NCBI GenBank assembly: GCA_945871335.1
Contig: CAMBWM010000152.1
Location: 1 to 5,832, forward strand
Source of the DNA: Polaromonas sp. YR568
GTDB taxonomy: Bacteria; Pseudomonadota; Gammaproteobacteria; Burkholderiales; Burkholderiaceae
Length of the DNA: 5,832 bases
Direction: 5' to 3'
Positions 1-5,832 of this stretch are shown one piece after another; the first letter of the stretch is position 1; each line of letters opens with the position of its first letter. Made by a program: the position numbers and the translations under genes. The notes beneath the pieces were generated by a model that did not search any database, was not told the origin of the DNA, and saw nothing but the letters and a program-made list of their open reading frames with translations.

Positions 1-855
1 CTGCAAAGCGCCGAGGCACTGCTTGGTTCCCGTCGCGCCTTGCTGCGCCAGGCCGAGCTGAACTTTGAGCGGCAAAAAGAGCTGCTGGCCGCAGACGCGA
101 TTTCGCGCCAGGCTTTTGAGCAGGCCGAGGCCACGCTGGGCACCAGCCGCGCTGACATCAAAACTTCTGAGGCGCAGATTGCGCAGGCACGCATTGCGGC
201 TGACACCGCCAAGCTCAATGTCGGCTACACCCGCATCGTGGCGCCCATGGCTGGCGTGGTGGTGGCTATCGTCACGCAGCAGGGGCAGACGGTCAACGCC
301 AATCAAAGTGCCCCCACCATCATCAAGCTGGCCTTACTCGACACCATCACCGTCAAAGCACAGATTTCTGAAGCCGACGTGGTGCGGGTCAAGCCCGGGC
401 AAAAGGTTTACTTCACGATTTTGGGCGCGCCCGACAAGCGTTACTACACCACGCTGCGCAGCGTCGAGCCCGCGCCAGAATCGATAGCCACTGAAACGCA
501 AAGCAGCAGCAACGCAGCGATTTACTACAACGGCCTGCTAGACGTGCCCAACCCCGAAGGTCGCTTGCGCATCTCCATGACGGCGCAGGTCTATATTGTG
601 CAAAGCGAAGCTAAAGGTGTCATCACCATTCCGTCGGCTGCCATCGAGCAGGCGGGGCGGCGCGGCCCGGCCAGCGTGCGCGTGGTGGGCGCCGACGGCA
701 AACCTGAAAAGCGCACAGTCAAAGTCGGTATCAACAACAACGTCAACGCGCAAATTCTGGAAGGCCTGGCCGAAGGCGAAAAGGTGGTGCTCAGTGAAGC
801 TCCGCCGCCCGGCAGTCAGAGCGGGCCGCGCCAGGCACCGCGCATCCGGTTTTGA
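1..855 (+). CDS. macA: MacA-type periplasmic adaptor (membrane fusion protein), 3' part
   Basis: This is the C-terminal 284 residues of a HlyD/MacA-family adaptor that links the MacB ATPase to an outer-membrane channel through the periplasm. The frame is open from base 1, so the start, the N-terminal membrane anchor and roughly the first 90 residues (judged from E. coli MacA, about 371 aa) lie outside the window. Numbering from the first visible codon: 1-72 is Ala/Gln/Glu-rich and helical, the second arm of the coiled-coil hairpin. Residues 77-112 are the lipoyl half with the hallmark [11 protein letters not shown] and [12 protein letters not shown]. Residues 113-198 are the beta-barrel ([39 protein letters not shown]). 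Residues 200-268 are the membrane-proximal domain ([20 protein letters not shown]). A short Ser-rich loop (about 161-172) interrupts the barrel where E. coli MacA is shorter. The tail ends in a basic PRIRF. It is directly followed by macB. Family call is very secure; the symbol rests on motif match and context. Confidence 0.95.
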   Translation: MQSAEALLGSRRALLRQAELNFERQKELLAADAISRQAFEQAEATLGTSRADIKTSEAQIAQARIAADTAKLNVGYTRIVAPMAGVVVAIVTQQGQTVNANQSAPTIIKLALLDTITVKAQISEADVVRVKPGQKVYFTILGAPDKRYYTTLRSVEPAPESIATETQSSSNAAIYYNGLLDVPNPEGRLRISMTAQVYIVQSEAKGVITIPSAAIEQAGRRGPASVRVVGADGKPEKRTVKVGINNNVNAQILEGLAEGEKVVLSEAPPPGSQSGPRQAPRIRF

Positions 856-2837
856 GGGCTGAGGCTTTGACCGGCAATACCGCTGACGCACCCGCGCTGC
901 TCGAGCTGCGCGGGCTGCAGCGCGACTTTCCGGCAGGCGAAGGTACGATCACCGTGCTGGCCGACGTCAACCTCGACATACGCGCCGGTGAGATGGTGGC
1001 CATCGTTGGTGCCTCGGGCTCCGGTAAATCCACGCTGATGAATATCCTGGGTTGCCTGGACAAACCCAGCGCCGGCAGCTACCGCGTGGCCGGCCGGCCG
1101 ACTGGCCAGTTGGGACCCGACGATTTGGCCGAGTTGCGGCGCGAACATTTCGGTTTTATTTTTCAGCGTTACCACTTGCTGGGTGATTTGAGCGCACTGG
1201 GTAACGTGGAAGTGCCAGCGGTTTACGCTGGCCGCCAAAGCAAAGCGCGGCGCGAAAGGGCCCTTGCGTTGCTCACGCGTCTGGGCATGGCAGACCGCTT
1301 GCAACACAAGCCGGGCCAGCTGTCCGGCGGGCAGCAGCAGCGCGTCAGCATTGCGCGCGCGCTCATGAATGGCGGCCACGTGCTGCTGGCCGATGAGCCG
1401 ACCGGCGCGCTGGACACGCAAAGTGGTGCCGAGGTGATCAAGATTTTGCTGGAGCTGCATGCTGAGGGCCACACCATCATCATCGTGACGCACGACATGC
1501 AGGTGGCCGCGCACGCTGACCGCATCATTGAGCTGAGCGACGGGCGCGTGGTATCAGACCGGCTGACCCGGCCCGATGCCGCACCGACCGGCGCCGCGCT
1601 CAAAATGCCGTCGCCCGCCAGCGGCCGCTGGCAGGCCGCGCGTGACCGCTTTGGCGAGGCCTTTCGCATGGCCGTGCTGGCCATGAACGCGCACCGGCTG
1701 CGTACCTTTTTGACCATGCTGGGCATCGTCATCGGCATTGCCTCGGTGGTCTCGGTGGTGGCGCTTGGCGAGGGCTCGCGCTTGCAGATTTTGAAGAACA
1801 TCAGTGCCATTGGCACCAACACCATCGAAATATTTTCAGGCTCCGGCTTTGGTGACCAGCGCGCCGCTCGTGTGCGCACCCTGGTGCCGGGCGACGCTGC
1901 TGCGTTGGAAGCGCAAAGCTATGTAGACAGCGTCACCCCCAGCGTCAGCACCTCGGCCACATTTCGTTACGGCAACATCGCCGTGAACGGCACCATCAAT
2001 GGCGTGGGCGAGCAGTATTTCCGGGTGCGTGGTGTGCAGCTGGCCGCCGGCCGCACCTTTGACGAAGACAGCGTTGCCAGCCTGGCACAAGAAGTGGTCA
2101 TTGACGATAACACCCGCAAGCAACTTTTTCCGCGCAACCCCAACCCTGTGGGTGAAGTGATTTTGCTGGGCCAGGTGCCTTGCCGCGTGGTTGGTGTGGC
2201 CAAGCGCAGCGAGTCGGCTTTTGGCAACTCGGAGGCGCTCAATGTGTGGATTCCGTACACCGCCGCCATGAGCCGCGTGACCGGGCAAAGCCATTTGCGC
2301 AGCATCACGGTGCGCATCAGCGACGAGGTATCGGCCGAAGCGGCCGAGCAAGGCGTCAACCGGCTGCTTTTGCAACGCCACGGCGTGCAAGATTTTTTTG
2401 TGCTCAACACCAACACCATCCGCCAGACCATTGAAAGCACCACGCAGACCATGACGCTACTGATCTCTGCCATCGCGCTCATCTCGCTGATCGTCGGCGG
2501 CATCGGGGTGATGAACATCATGCTGGTCTCGGTGACCGAGCGTACGCGCGAGATCGGTGTGCGCATGGCCGTAGGCGCGCGCCAGGCCGACATACGCCAG
2601 CAGTTTTTGATTGAAGCGGTGCTGGTGTGTCTGCTGGGCGGCGTGTTGGGCATTGGCCTGTCGCTGCTCGTGGGCTGGGGCTTTGACAAATCAGGCAGCA
2701 GCTTCACGCTGGTGTACTCCACGCTCTCGATGGTGGCCGCCTTTGTCTGCTCTACGCTGATCGGCGTGATCTTCGGCTTCCTGCCGGCCAACAATGCCGC
2801 CAAGCTCAACCCGGTCGACGCCCTCTCTCGAGAATAA
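852..2837 (+). CDS. macB: MacB-type ABC exporter, fused ATPase and permease
   Basis: Inner-membrane ABC transporter of the MacB mechanotransmission type: ATP hydrolysis in the cytoplasm drives periplasmic movements that push substrate through MacA and an outer-membrane duct. From a start at 852 it is 661 aa (E. coli MacB is about 648). ATPase domain, residues about 15-240: Walker [10 protein letters not shown] at 53-61, Q-loop Gln105, signature LSGGQQQR 157-164, Walker B with VLLADEP 177-183 (catalytic Glu182), H-loop His214. A linker leads to TM1 (about 283-305, [17 protein letters not shown]), then a large periplasmic domain (about 306-530, with [10 protein letters not shown] and [12 protein letters not shown]), then TM2 (about 533-560, [23 protein letters not shown]), TM3 (about 587-609) and TM4 (about 622-645), ending NPVDALSRE. 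All ATPase residues are intact. No ATG is available at the 5' end: TTG at 852 overlaps the macA stop as TTGA, while TTG at 867 has the better ribosome site and would give 656 aa. Confidence 0.96.
   Translation: MRAEALTGNTADAPALLELRGLQRDFPAGEGTITVLADVNLDIRAGEMVAIVGASGSGKSTLMNILGCLDKPSAGSYRVAGRPTGQLGPDDLAELRREHFGFIFQRYHLLGDLSALGNVEVPAVYAGRQSKARRERALALLTRLGMADRLQHKPGQLSGGQQQRVSIARALMNGGHVLLADEPTGALDTQSGAEVIKILLELHAEGHTIIIVTHDMQVAAHADRIIELSDGRVVSDRLTRPDAAPTGAALKMPSPASGRWQAARDRFGEAFRMAVLAMNAHRLRTFLTMLGIVIGIASVVSVVALGEGSRLQILKNISAIGTNTIEIFSGSGFGDQRAARVRTLVPGDAAALEAQSYVDSVTPSVSTSATFRYGNIAVNGTINGVGEQYFRVRGVQLAAGRTFDEDSVASLAQEVVIDDNTRKQLFPRNPNPVGEVILLGQVPCRVVGVAKRSESAFGNSEALNVWIPYTAAMSRVTGQSHLRSITVRISDEVSAEAAEQGVNRLLLQRHGVQDFFVLNTNTIRQTIESTTQTMTLLISAIALISLIVGGIGVMNIMLVSVTERTREIGVRMAVGARQADIRQQFLIEAVLVCLLGGVLGIGLSLLVGWGFDKSGSSFTLVYSTLSMVAAFVCSTLIGVIFGFLPANNAAKLNPVDALSRE
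854..858 (+). promoter_or_regulatory. Shine-Dalgarno GAGGG before a TTG start of macB
   Basis: GAGGG overlaps the macA stop codon (TGA at 853-855) and lies 8 nt upstream of a TTG at 867 that is in frame with macB. No comparable purine motif precedes the earlier TTG at 852. This spacing favours 867 as the translation start. Placement of a ribosome site over the upstream stop would allow coupling of macB to macA translation. Sequence-based inference only. Confidence 0.5.
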
Positions 2838-2845
2838 ATACAAGC

Positions 2846-4273
2846 ATGAACCCGCTACCCACCCACGCTTTTTTAATATGGCTTCGCCGGCCTCTGGCGC
2901 TGGCTGCCCTGCTCATGCTGGGTGGCTGTGCTTCCACATTCAACTCCCTTTTTCGCACACCCGCGCTGAAGATACCCGCGCAGTACACCCAGGACAGCGC
3001 TGTAAGCCTGCCCGTGACACCTGCAACTGACGGCACGCCGTGGTGGACGCGTTTGAACGACCCCGTGCTCGATCAGCTGGTGGCCGAGGTGCTGGCGCGC
3101 AACAACAATCTGGCCGCTGCCACCATTCGCGTGCGGCGAGCGCAACTGCAAGCCGGTCTGGCCGACCGGGCGCTGCAACCGGCCCTGGCGGGCAGCGCCA
3201 GCACGGGCGCACGGCGCTCTTTAGAATCCGACGCCACCAGCGCCCGCAGCAGCGGTGTGACGCTGAGCGCCAGCTATGAAATTGATTTGTGGAACAAGCT
3301 CGGTAGCCAGCGCGAAGTCGCGCGATGGGAAGCGCTGGCCAGCGAGCAAGACCGCCAAAGCACGCGCCTGGCGCTGATAGCCACAACGGCCAGGTTGTAC
3401 TGGCAGCTCGCCTTTGTCAACCAACGCCTGGCCGCCAGTACGCAAAGCATCGGCTACGCGCAAACCACTTACCAGTTGGTGCAAACGCAGTACCGCGCCG
3501 GCGCGGCCTCTGGGCTGGAAGTGGCCGAGGCACAGCAAGCCCTGGCCGGCCAGCAAGCCAGTCAAAGCGCTTTGCAACAACAAGCGGTAGAAGCACGCAC
3601 AGCGCTGGCTCTGCTGCTGGACAACGCGCCCGGCAGTCAAGCCGCAAGCAATCCCGCGGCCTTGCCCAGCGGCGATTTGCCAGCGCTGCAAGCTGGCCTG
3701 CCCGCCAATCTGCTGGCCCGCCGTCCTGACCTGCGTGCCGCCGAACTGCGCTTGCGCCAGTCTTTCACGCGCATCGACGCTACCCGCGCCAGCTACTACC
3801 CGGCGCTGAGCCTGACCGGCAGCTTGGGCACCTCCAGCACGCAGCTCACCAACCTGCTGCAAAACCCGGTGGCCGCGCTCGGCCTGGGCGTCAGTCTGCC
3901 CTTTTTACAGCGCGCCAACATGCAGCTGAACATCCAGGTGTCAGAGACGCAATACGAAGAGGCCGTGCTCAACTTTCGCCAGACGCTGTACACCGCGCTC
4001 GGTGACGTGGACAACGCCCTGTCATCGCGTCAGCAACTGGCGCTGCAAGCAGCCCGCCTGCAAGAAAGCCTGCAAGCCGCCCGCACCGCCGAGCGCTTGT
4101 ACGAAGTCCGCTACCGCGCCGGTGCGGCTGCCCTCAAAGCCTGGCTCGACGCCCAGGAAAAGCGCCGCAGCGCTGACATCGCCCTGGCCGACAACCGCCT
4201 GGCCCGCTTGAACAACCAGTTGGCGCTGTACCAGGCATTGGGTGGCGACGCTGAGCCAACCCCGGCGCCCTGA
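2846..4273 (+). CDS. NodT-family outer-membrane factor lipoprotein (TolC-like duct)
   Basis: Encodes a 475-aa outer-membrane efflux protein of the NodT/OprM class, the exit duct of a tripartite pump. The signal peptide has an Arg-Arg pair (14-15), a hydrophobic core and a lipobox LGGC with lipidated Cys28; Ala at +2 fits Lol sorting to the outer membrane. Family marks follow in order: PWWTRLNDPVLDQLV (65-79), YEIDLWNKLG (144-153, around the first barrel strands), QYRAGAASGLEV in the first OEP half, NLLARRPDLRAAELRLR (288-304), YYPALSLTGSLG (317-328, second barrel segment), and a second RYRAGAA (422-428), reflecting the internal two-fold OEP repeat. ATG 2846 is the only start that keeps the signal peptide complete. 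It lies 8 nt after the macB stop in an AT-rich gap with no clear Shine-Dalgarno, so translation is probably coupled to macB. It is co-directional with macAB and presumably is their dedicated partner. Resembles OprM/OpmQ/NodT proteins; I cannot choose a specific symbol. Confidence 0.94.
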   Translation: MNPLPTHAFLIWLRRPLALAALLMLGGCASTFNSLFRTPALKIPAQYTQDSAVSLPVTPATDGTPWWTRLNDPVLDQLVAEVLARNNNLAAATIRVRRAQLQAGLADRALQPALAGSASTGARRSLESDATSARSSGVTLSASYEIDLWNKLGSQREVARWEALASEQDRQSTRLALIATTARLYWQLAFVNQRLAASTQSIGYAQTTYQLVQTQYRAGAASGLEVAEAQQALAGQQASQSALQQQAVEARTALALLLDNAPGSQAASNPAALPSGDLPALQAGLPANLLARRPDLRAAELRLRQSFTRIDATRASYYPALSLTGSLGTSSTQLTNLLQNPVAALGLGVSLPFLQRANMQLNIQVSETQYEEAVLNFRQTLYTALGDVDNALSSRQQLALQAARLQESLQAARTAERLYEVRYRAGAAALKAWLDAQEKRRSADIALADNRLARLNNQLALYQALGGDAEPTPAP

Positions 4274-4276
4274 TCA
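4271..4276. other. Abutting convergent stop codons (palindrome TGATCA)
   Basis: The + strand TGA (4271-4273) of the outer-membrane factor gene is followed immediately by TCA (4274-4276), the reverse complement of the TGA that ends the - strand hydrolase gene. There is no intergenic base between the convergent genes, and I find no hairpin with a T-run on either side of the junction. Any terminator of either transcription unit must therefore lie inside the opposing coding region, or termination is factor-dependent. Confidence 0.95.
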
Positions 4277-5206
4277 ACCCTCAGGCCCCCCCATGGCCCC
4301 GCGCAGCCATCCGTAAGTCTTTGCCAGCAGGGCATCTACCTCGGGCAGCACGCCGGCGTACTTTAAAAAACTGTGGGCTGTGCCCGGGCACTCTTGCAGG
4401 TGCGTGGCCACACCAGCTTGGAGCAGTCGCTGACCGTAGGCCATGCCCTCGTCATGCAACACATCACACTCCGCCACAAACACACAGGCCGGCGGCAACC
4501 CGGCCAGCGAAGCTGCCCGCAGCGGTGAAGCGTGCGGGTGCGCAGCTGCCGCCGGGCTTTCCAGGTACTGCTCCCAAAACCAGAGCATGTTGTCTTGCGT
4601 CAGGCCATAGCCATTGGCGTAAGTTTCGTAAGACGCAGGCAACGCAGACGGGTAGTCAGTTACCGGGTAAAACAGCACTTGCCCGCGCAGCGCCGGCCCG
4701 CCTTCGTCGCGCGCACGCAAGGCTGTGACGGCCGCCATGGTAGCGCCGGCACTCAAGCCCGATACCGCCATACGCGTGCCGTCGCCGCCAAACTCAGCCG
4801 CGTGCTCCGCCGCCCAACGCGTGGCCGCCAGACAGTCGTCAGGCCCCGCCGGAAACTTGTGCTCAGGCGCCAGCCGGTAGTCCACTGACACCACCATGCA
4901 AGCCGCGCCCGCGGCCAGTCGCATGCAAATGTAGTCATGCGAATCCAAGTCCAGCACCACAAAACCGCCGCCATGAAAAAACATCAGCACCGGATGCGGC
5001 CCTGGCCCCTGCGGCGTGTAAACCCGCGCCGCAATGTCACCGCCCGGCCCGGGAATCAGCACATCCTGCACCGCCGCCAAAGCCACATCGGGTTTAGCCG
5101 GCGCACCCGACTTGGCCTGCACCCGCGCCTGCGCCACACCCAGTTCACGGTAAGGGCGCACAGAAGAAGCGCGCAAAGCGGATTCGATGACGGGATGCAA
5201 AGGCAT
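4274..5206 (-). CDS. Alpha/beta hydrolase, hormone-sensitive-lipase (family IV) esterase type
   Basis: Predicted cytoplasmic carboxylesterase of 310 aa, a normal length for bacterial HSL-like (family IV) enzymes, which hydrolyse short-chain esters; there is no signal peptide. The N-terminal cap helix region (about 1-45) precedes the fold. The oxyanion motif HGGGF is at 78-82, SVDYRLAPEHKFPA at 107-120, the nucleophile elbow at 150-154 with Ser152, AECDVLHDEG at 245-254 giving the likely acid Asp248, and PGTAHSF at 274-280 giving the likely base His278. The triad is complete, but the elbow reads GLSAGA where the family normally has GDSAGG. Start ATG (5206-5204) is set by a strong AGGAG 8 nt upstream. 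It follows mltA on the same strand after 53 nt, and its stop abuts the stop of the convergent efflux gene. The substrate is unknown, and nothing ties it functionally to the exporter beyond proximity. Confidence 0.93.
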   Translation of the reverse strand: MPLHPVIESALRASSVRPYRELGVAQARVQAKSGAPAKPDVALAAVQDVLIPGPGGDIAARVYTPQGPGPHPVLMFFHGGGFVVLDLDSHDYICMRLAAGAACMVVSVDYRLAPEHKFPAGPDDCLAATRWAAEHAAEFGGDGTRMAVSGLSAGATMAAVTALRARDEGGPALRGQVLFYPVTDYPSALPASYETYANGYGLTQDNMLWFWEQYLESPAAAAHPHASPLRAASLAGLPPACVFVAECDVLHDEGMAYGQRLLQAGVATHLQECPGTAHSFLKYAGVLPEVDALLAKTYGWLRGAMGGPEG

Positions 5207-5214
5207 GATGTTGG

Positions 5215-5219
5215 CTCCT
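5215..5219 (-). promoter_or_regulatory. Shine-Dalgarno AGGAG of the hydrolase gene
   Basis: Reading the - strand, AGGAG is followed by 8 nt and then the ATG at 5206-5204. This is the strongest ribosome binding site in the window and fixes the hydrolase start. It lies in the 53-nt gap (5207-5259) after mltA; I see no convincing promoter or terminator hairpin in that gap, so co-transcription with mltA is possible. Confidence 0.8.
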
Positions 5220-5259
5220 GGTTGGTTGGGGCAGTCTTGATGCAGGTCTTAGCGCCGGC

Positions 5260-5832
5260 TCAGCGTGGCCACAGTACCCACAGCCGCAGCGGCTGATTGA
5301 CTTTGCTGGCCAGCGCGCCGGCTTCTGGGCCTGTCCCTGCAAAGTAGTCTGCGCGCACAGCACCCACGATGGCGCTGCCGGTGTCCTGGGCCAACACAAG
5401 TTTTTGCAATTGCACGCTGGGGCCGGGCGTGCTGAGCCAGACGGGGGTGCCGTAAGGGATGCTGCCCGGGTCGACCGCGATGGAGCGACCAGCGGTGAGG
5501 GATACGCCTTGGGCGCCGCGCGGTCCGGTGCTGCTGTCTTCGGCGGACAGGGCCTCTTCTTTGAAAAATATGTAGCGCGGGGTGCTCCACAGCAGTTGCT
5601 GCACGCGCTGCGGGTTTTGCGCGGCCCAGGCTTTGGTGGCGTCAGGCCAGGGGTTGAGCTTGCTGACGCCTTGCTCTTGCAGCCAGGCGTTGACGCTGCG
5701 GTAAGGCTGCTCGTTAGAGCCGGCAAAAGCTACACGCACTGTGCGCAGGCTGCCGTCGGCTTGTGTCAGTTGCAGTCGGCCGGAGCCCTGGATGTGCAGC
5801 AGCAATGCGTCGATCGGGTCTTCAAGCCAGGC
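5260..5832 (-). CDS. mltA: Membrane-bound lytic murein transglycosylase A (MltA), C-terminal part
   Basis: C-terminal 190 residues of an MltA-type lytic transglycosylase, which cleaves the MurNAc-GlcNAc bond of peptidoglycan with formation of 1,6-anhydro-MurNAc, normally as an outer-membrane-anchored lipoprotein facing the periplasm. The frame is open to the window edge, so the signal peptide and N-terminal half are not visible. Numbering from the first visible codon: DPIDALLLHIQGSGRLQL (5-22) is the typical MltA segment, and NEQPYRSVNAWL (40-51) and PQRVQQLLWSTPRYIFFKE (74-92) follow. The C-terminal 3D domain then shows its three namesake aspartates: Asp121 in IAVDPGSIPYGTPVWL, Asp150 in LAQDTGSAIVGAVRADYF and Asp162 in the same stretch, followed by GTGPEAG. 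The protein ends LWVLWPR, as expected for the family's end. The hydrolase gene follows on the same strand. No truncation or frameshift is seen in the visible part. Confidence 0.95.
   Translation of the reverse strand, partial: AWLEDPIDALLLHIQGSGRLQLTQADGSLRTVRVAFAGSNEQPYRSVNAWLQEQGVSKLNPWPDATKAWAAQNPQRVQQLLWSTPRYIFFKEEALSAEDSSTGPRGAQGVSLTAGRSIAVDPGSIPYGTPVWLSTPGPSVQLQKLVLAQDTGSAIVGAVRADYFAGTGPEAGALASKVNQPLRLWVLWPR

Noticed and set aside
816..1514. Long open frame on the - strand (232 codons) opposite the start of macB
   Set aside because: It lies fully antisense to clear macA/macB coding sequence, has no recognisable domain, and is expected from GC-rich codon bias.
2393..2399. Run of seven T in macB, a possible slippage or frameshift site
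   Set aside because: It encodes Phe-Phe in the DFF segment also found in E. coli MacB, and the frame is intact on both sides.
1967..2809. 280-codon open frame on the - strand inside macB
   Set aside because: Low-complexity Ser/Thr/Arg/Met-rich translation, antisense to the conserved MacB permease region; a shadow frame.
3221..3862. 213-codon open frame on the - strand inside the outer-membrane-factor gene
   Set aside because: Gln/Gly/Ala/Arg-rich shadow of the opposing gene's codons with no family features.
1..4273. Recurring CAAAGC hexamer as a possible functional repeat or uptake-type motif
   Set aside because: Most copies fall in frame as Gln-Ser or similar codon pairs; spacing and flanks are irregular, so codon preference explains them.
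4284..4298. C-rich GGCC repeats just past the convergent junction as a terminator
   Set aside because: Only a 4-bp stem is possible and there is no T-run on either strand.
4365..4391. Terminator-like motif on the - strand: GGGC-ACA-GCCC hairpin next to a 12-bp palindrome (4380-4391), then six T
   Set aside because: The stem is only 4 bp with a 4-nt spacer before the T-run, and it lies inside the hydrolase coding region about 90 nt before its stop, where the T-run encodes conserved Phe-Leu after the catalytic His. It is more likely coding coincidence.
4321..4888. Plus-strand open frames opposite the hydrolase (starting at 4321 and 4532)
   Set aside because: Arg/Pro/Ala-rich translations that overlap the confident hydrolase on the other strand; no ribosome site or domain.

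Overview
The window is GC-rich, densely coding DNA that looks like an ordinary chromosomal stretch of a Gram-negative bacterium. Protein style (a MacA/MacB pair followed by a NodT-type outer-membrane lipoprotein, an MltA murein hydrolase), strong G/C third-position bias and the mixture of GCG/GCC/CGC codons with frequent CAA-AGC pairs suggest a betaproteobacterium, probably Burkholderiales (Comamonadaceae-like). That placement is inference from style, not from a database comparison.

Layout: positions 1-4273 (+ strand) hold a compact three-gene efflux operon. The 3' part of macA (periplasmic adaptor, 5' end outside the window) overlaps or abuts macB (fused ATPase/permease). After only 8 nt comes a gene for a NodT-family outer-membrane factor lipoprotein. 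Together these encode every layer of a MacA-MacB type tripartite exporter: inner-membrane ATPase, periplasmic adaptor and outer-membrane duct. The outer-membrane component is dedicated to the system and not borrowed from a separate tolC. The substrate cannot be read from the sequence.

Positions 4274-5832 (- strand) hold two genes pointing toward the efflux operon: the 3' part of mltA (membrane-bound lytic murein transglycosylase A, 5' end outside the window) and, 53 nt downstream of it, an alpha/beta hydrolase of the hormone-sensitive-lipase (bacterial family IV) type. The hydrolase converges on the outer-membrane-factor gene with no intergenic base at all: the two TGA stop codons sit back to back as the palindrome TGATCA.

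There is no intergenic stretch longer than 53 nt, and I see no RNA gene, mobile element, CRISPR array, repeat family or convincing intrinsic terminator. Nothing here looks like a new system. The points worth a second look are the macB start (TTG), the hydrolase's altered nucleophile elbow (GLSAG where GDSAG is usual), the zero-gap convergent junction, and the unknown cargo of the exporter.
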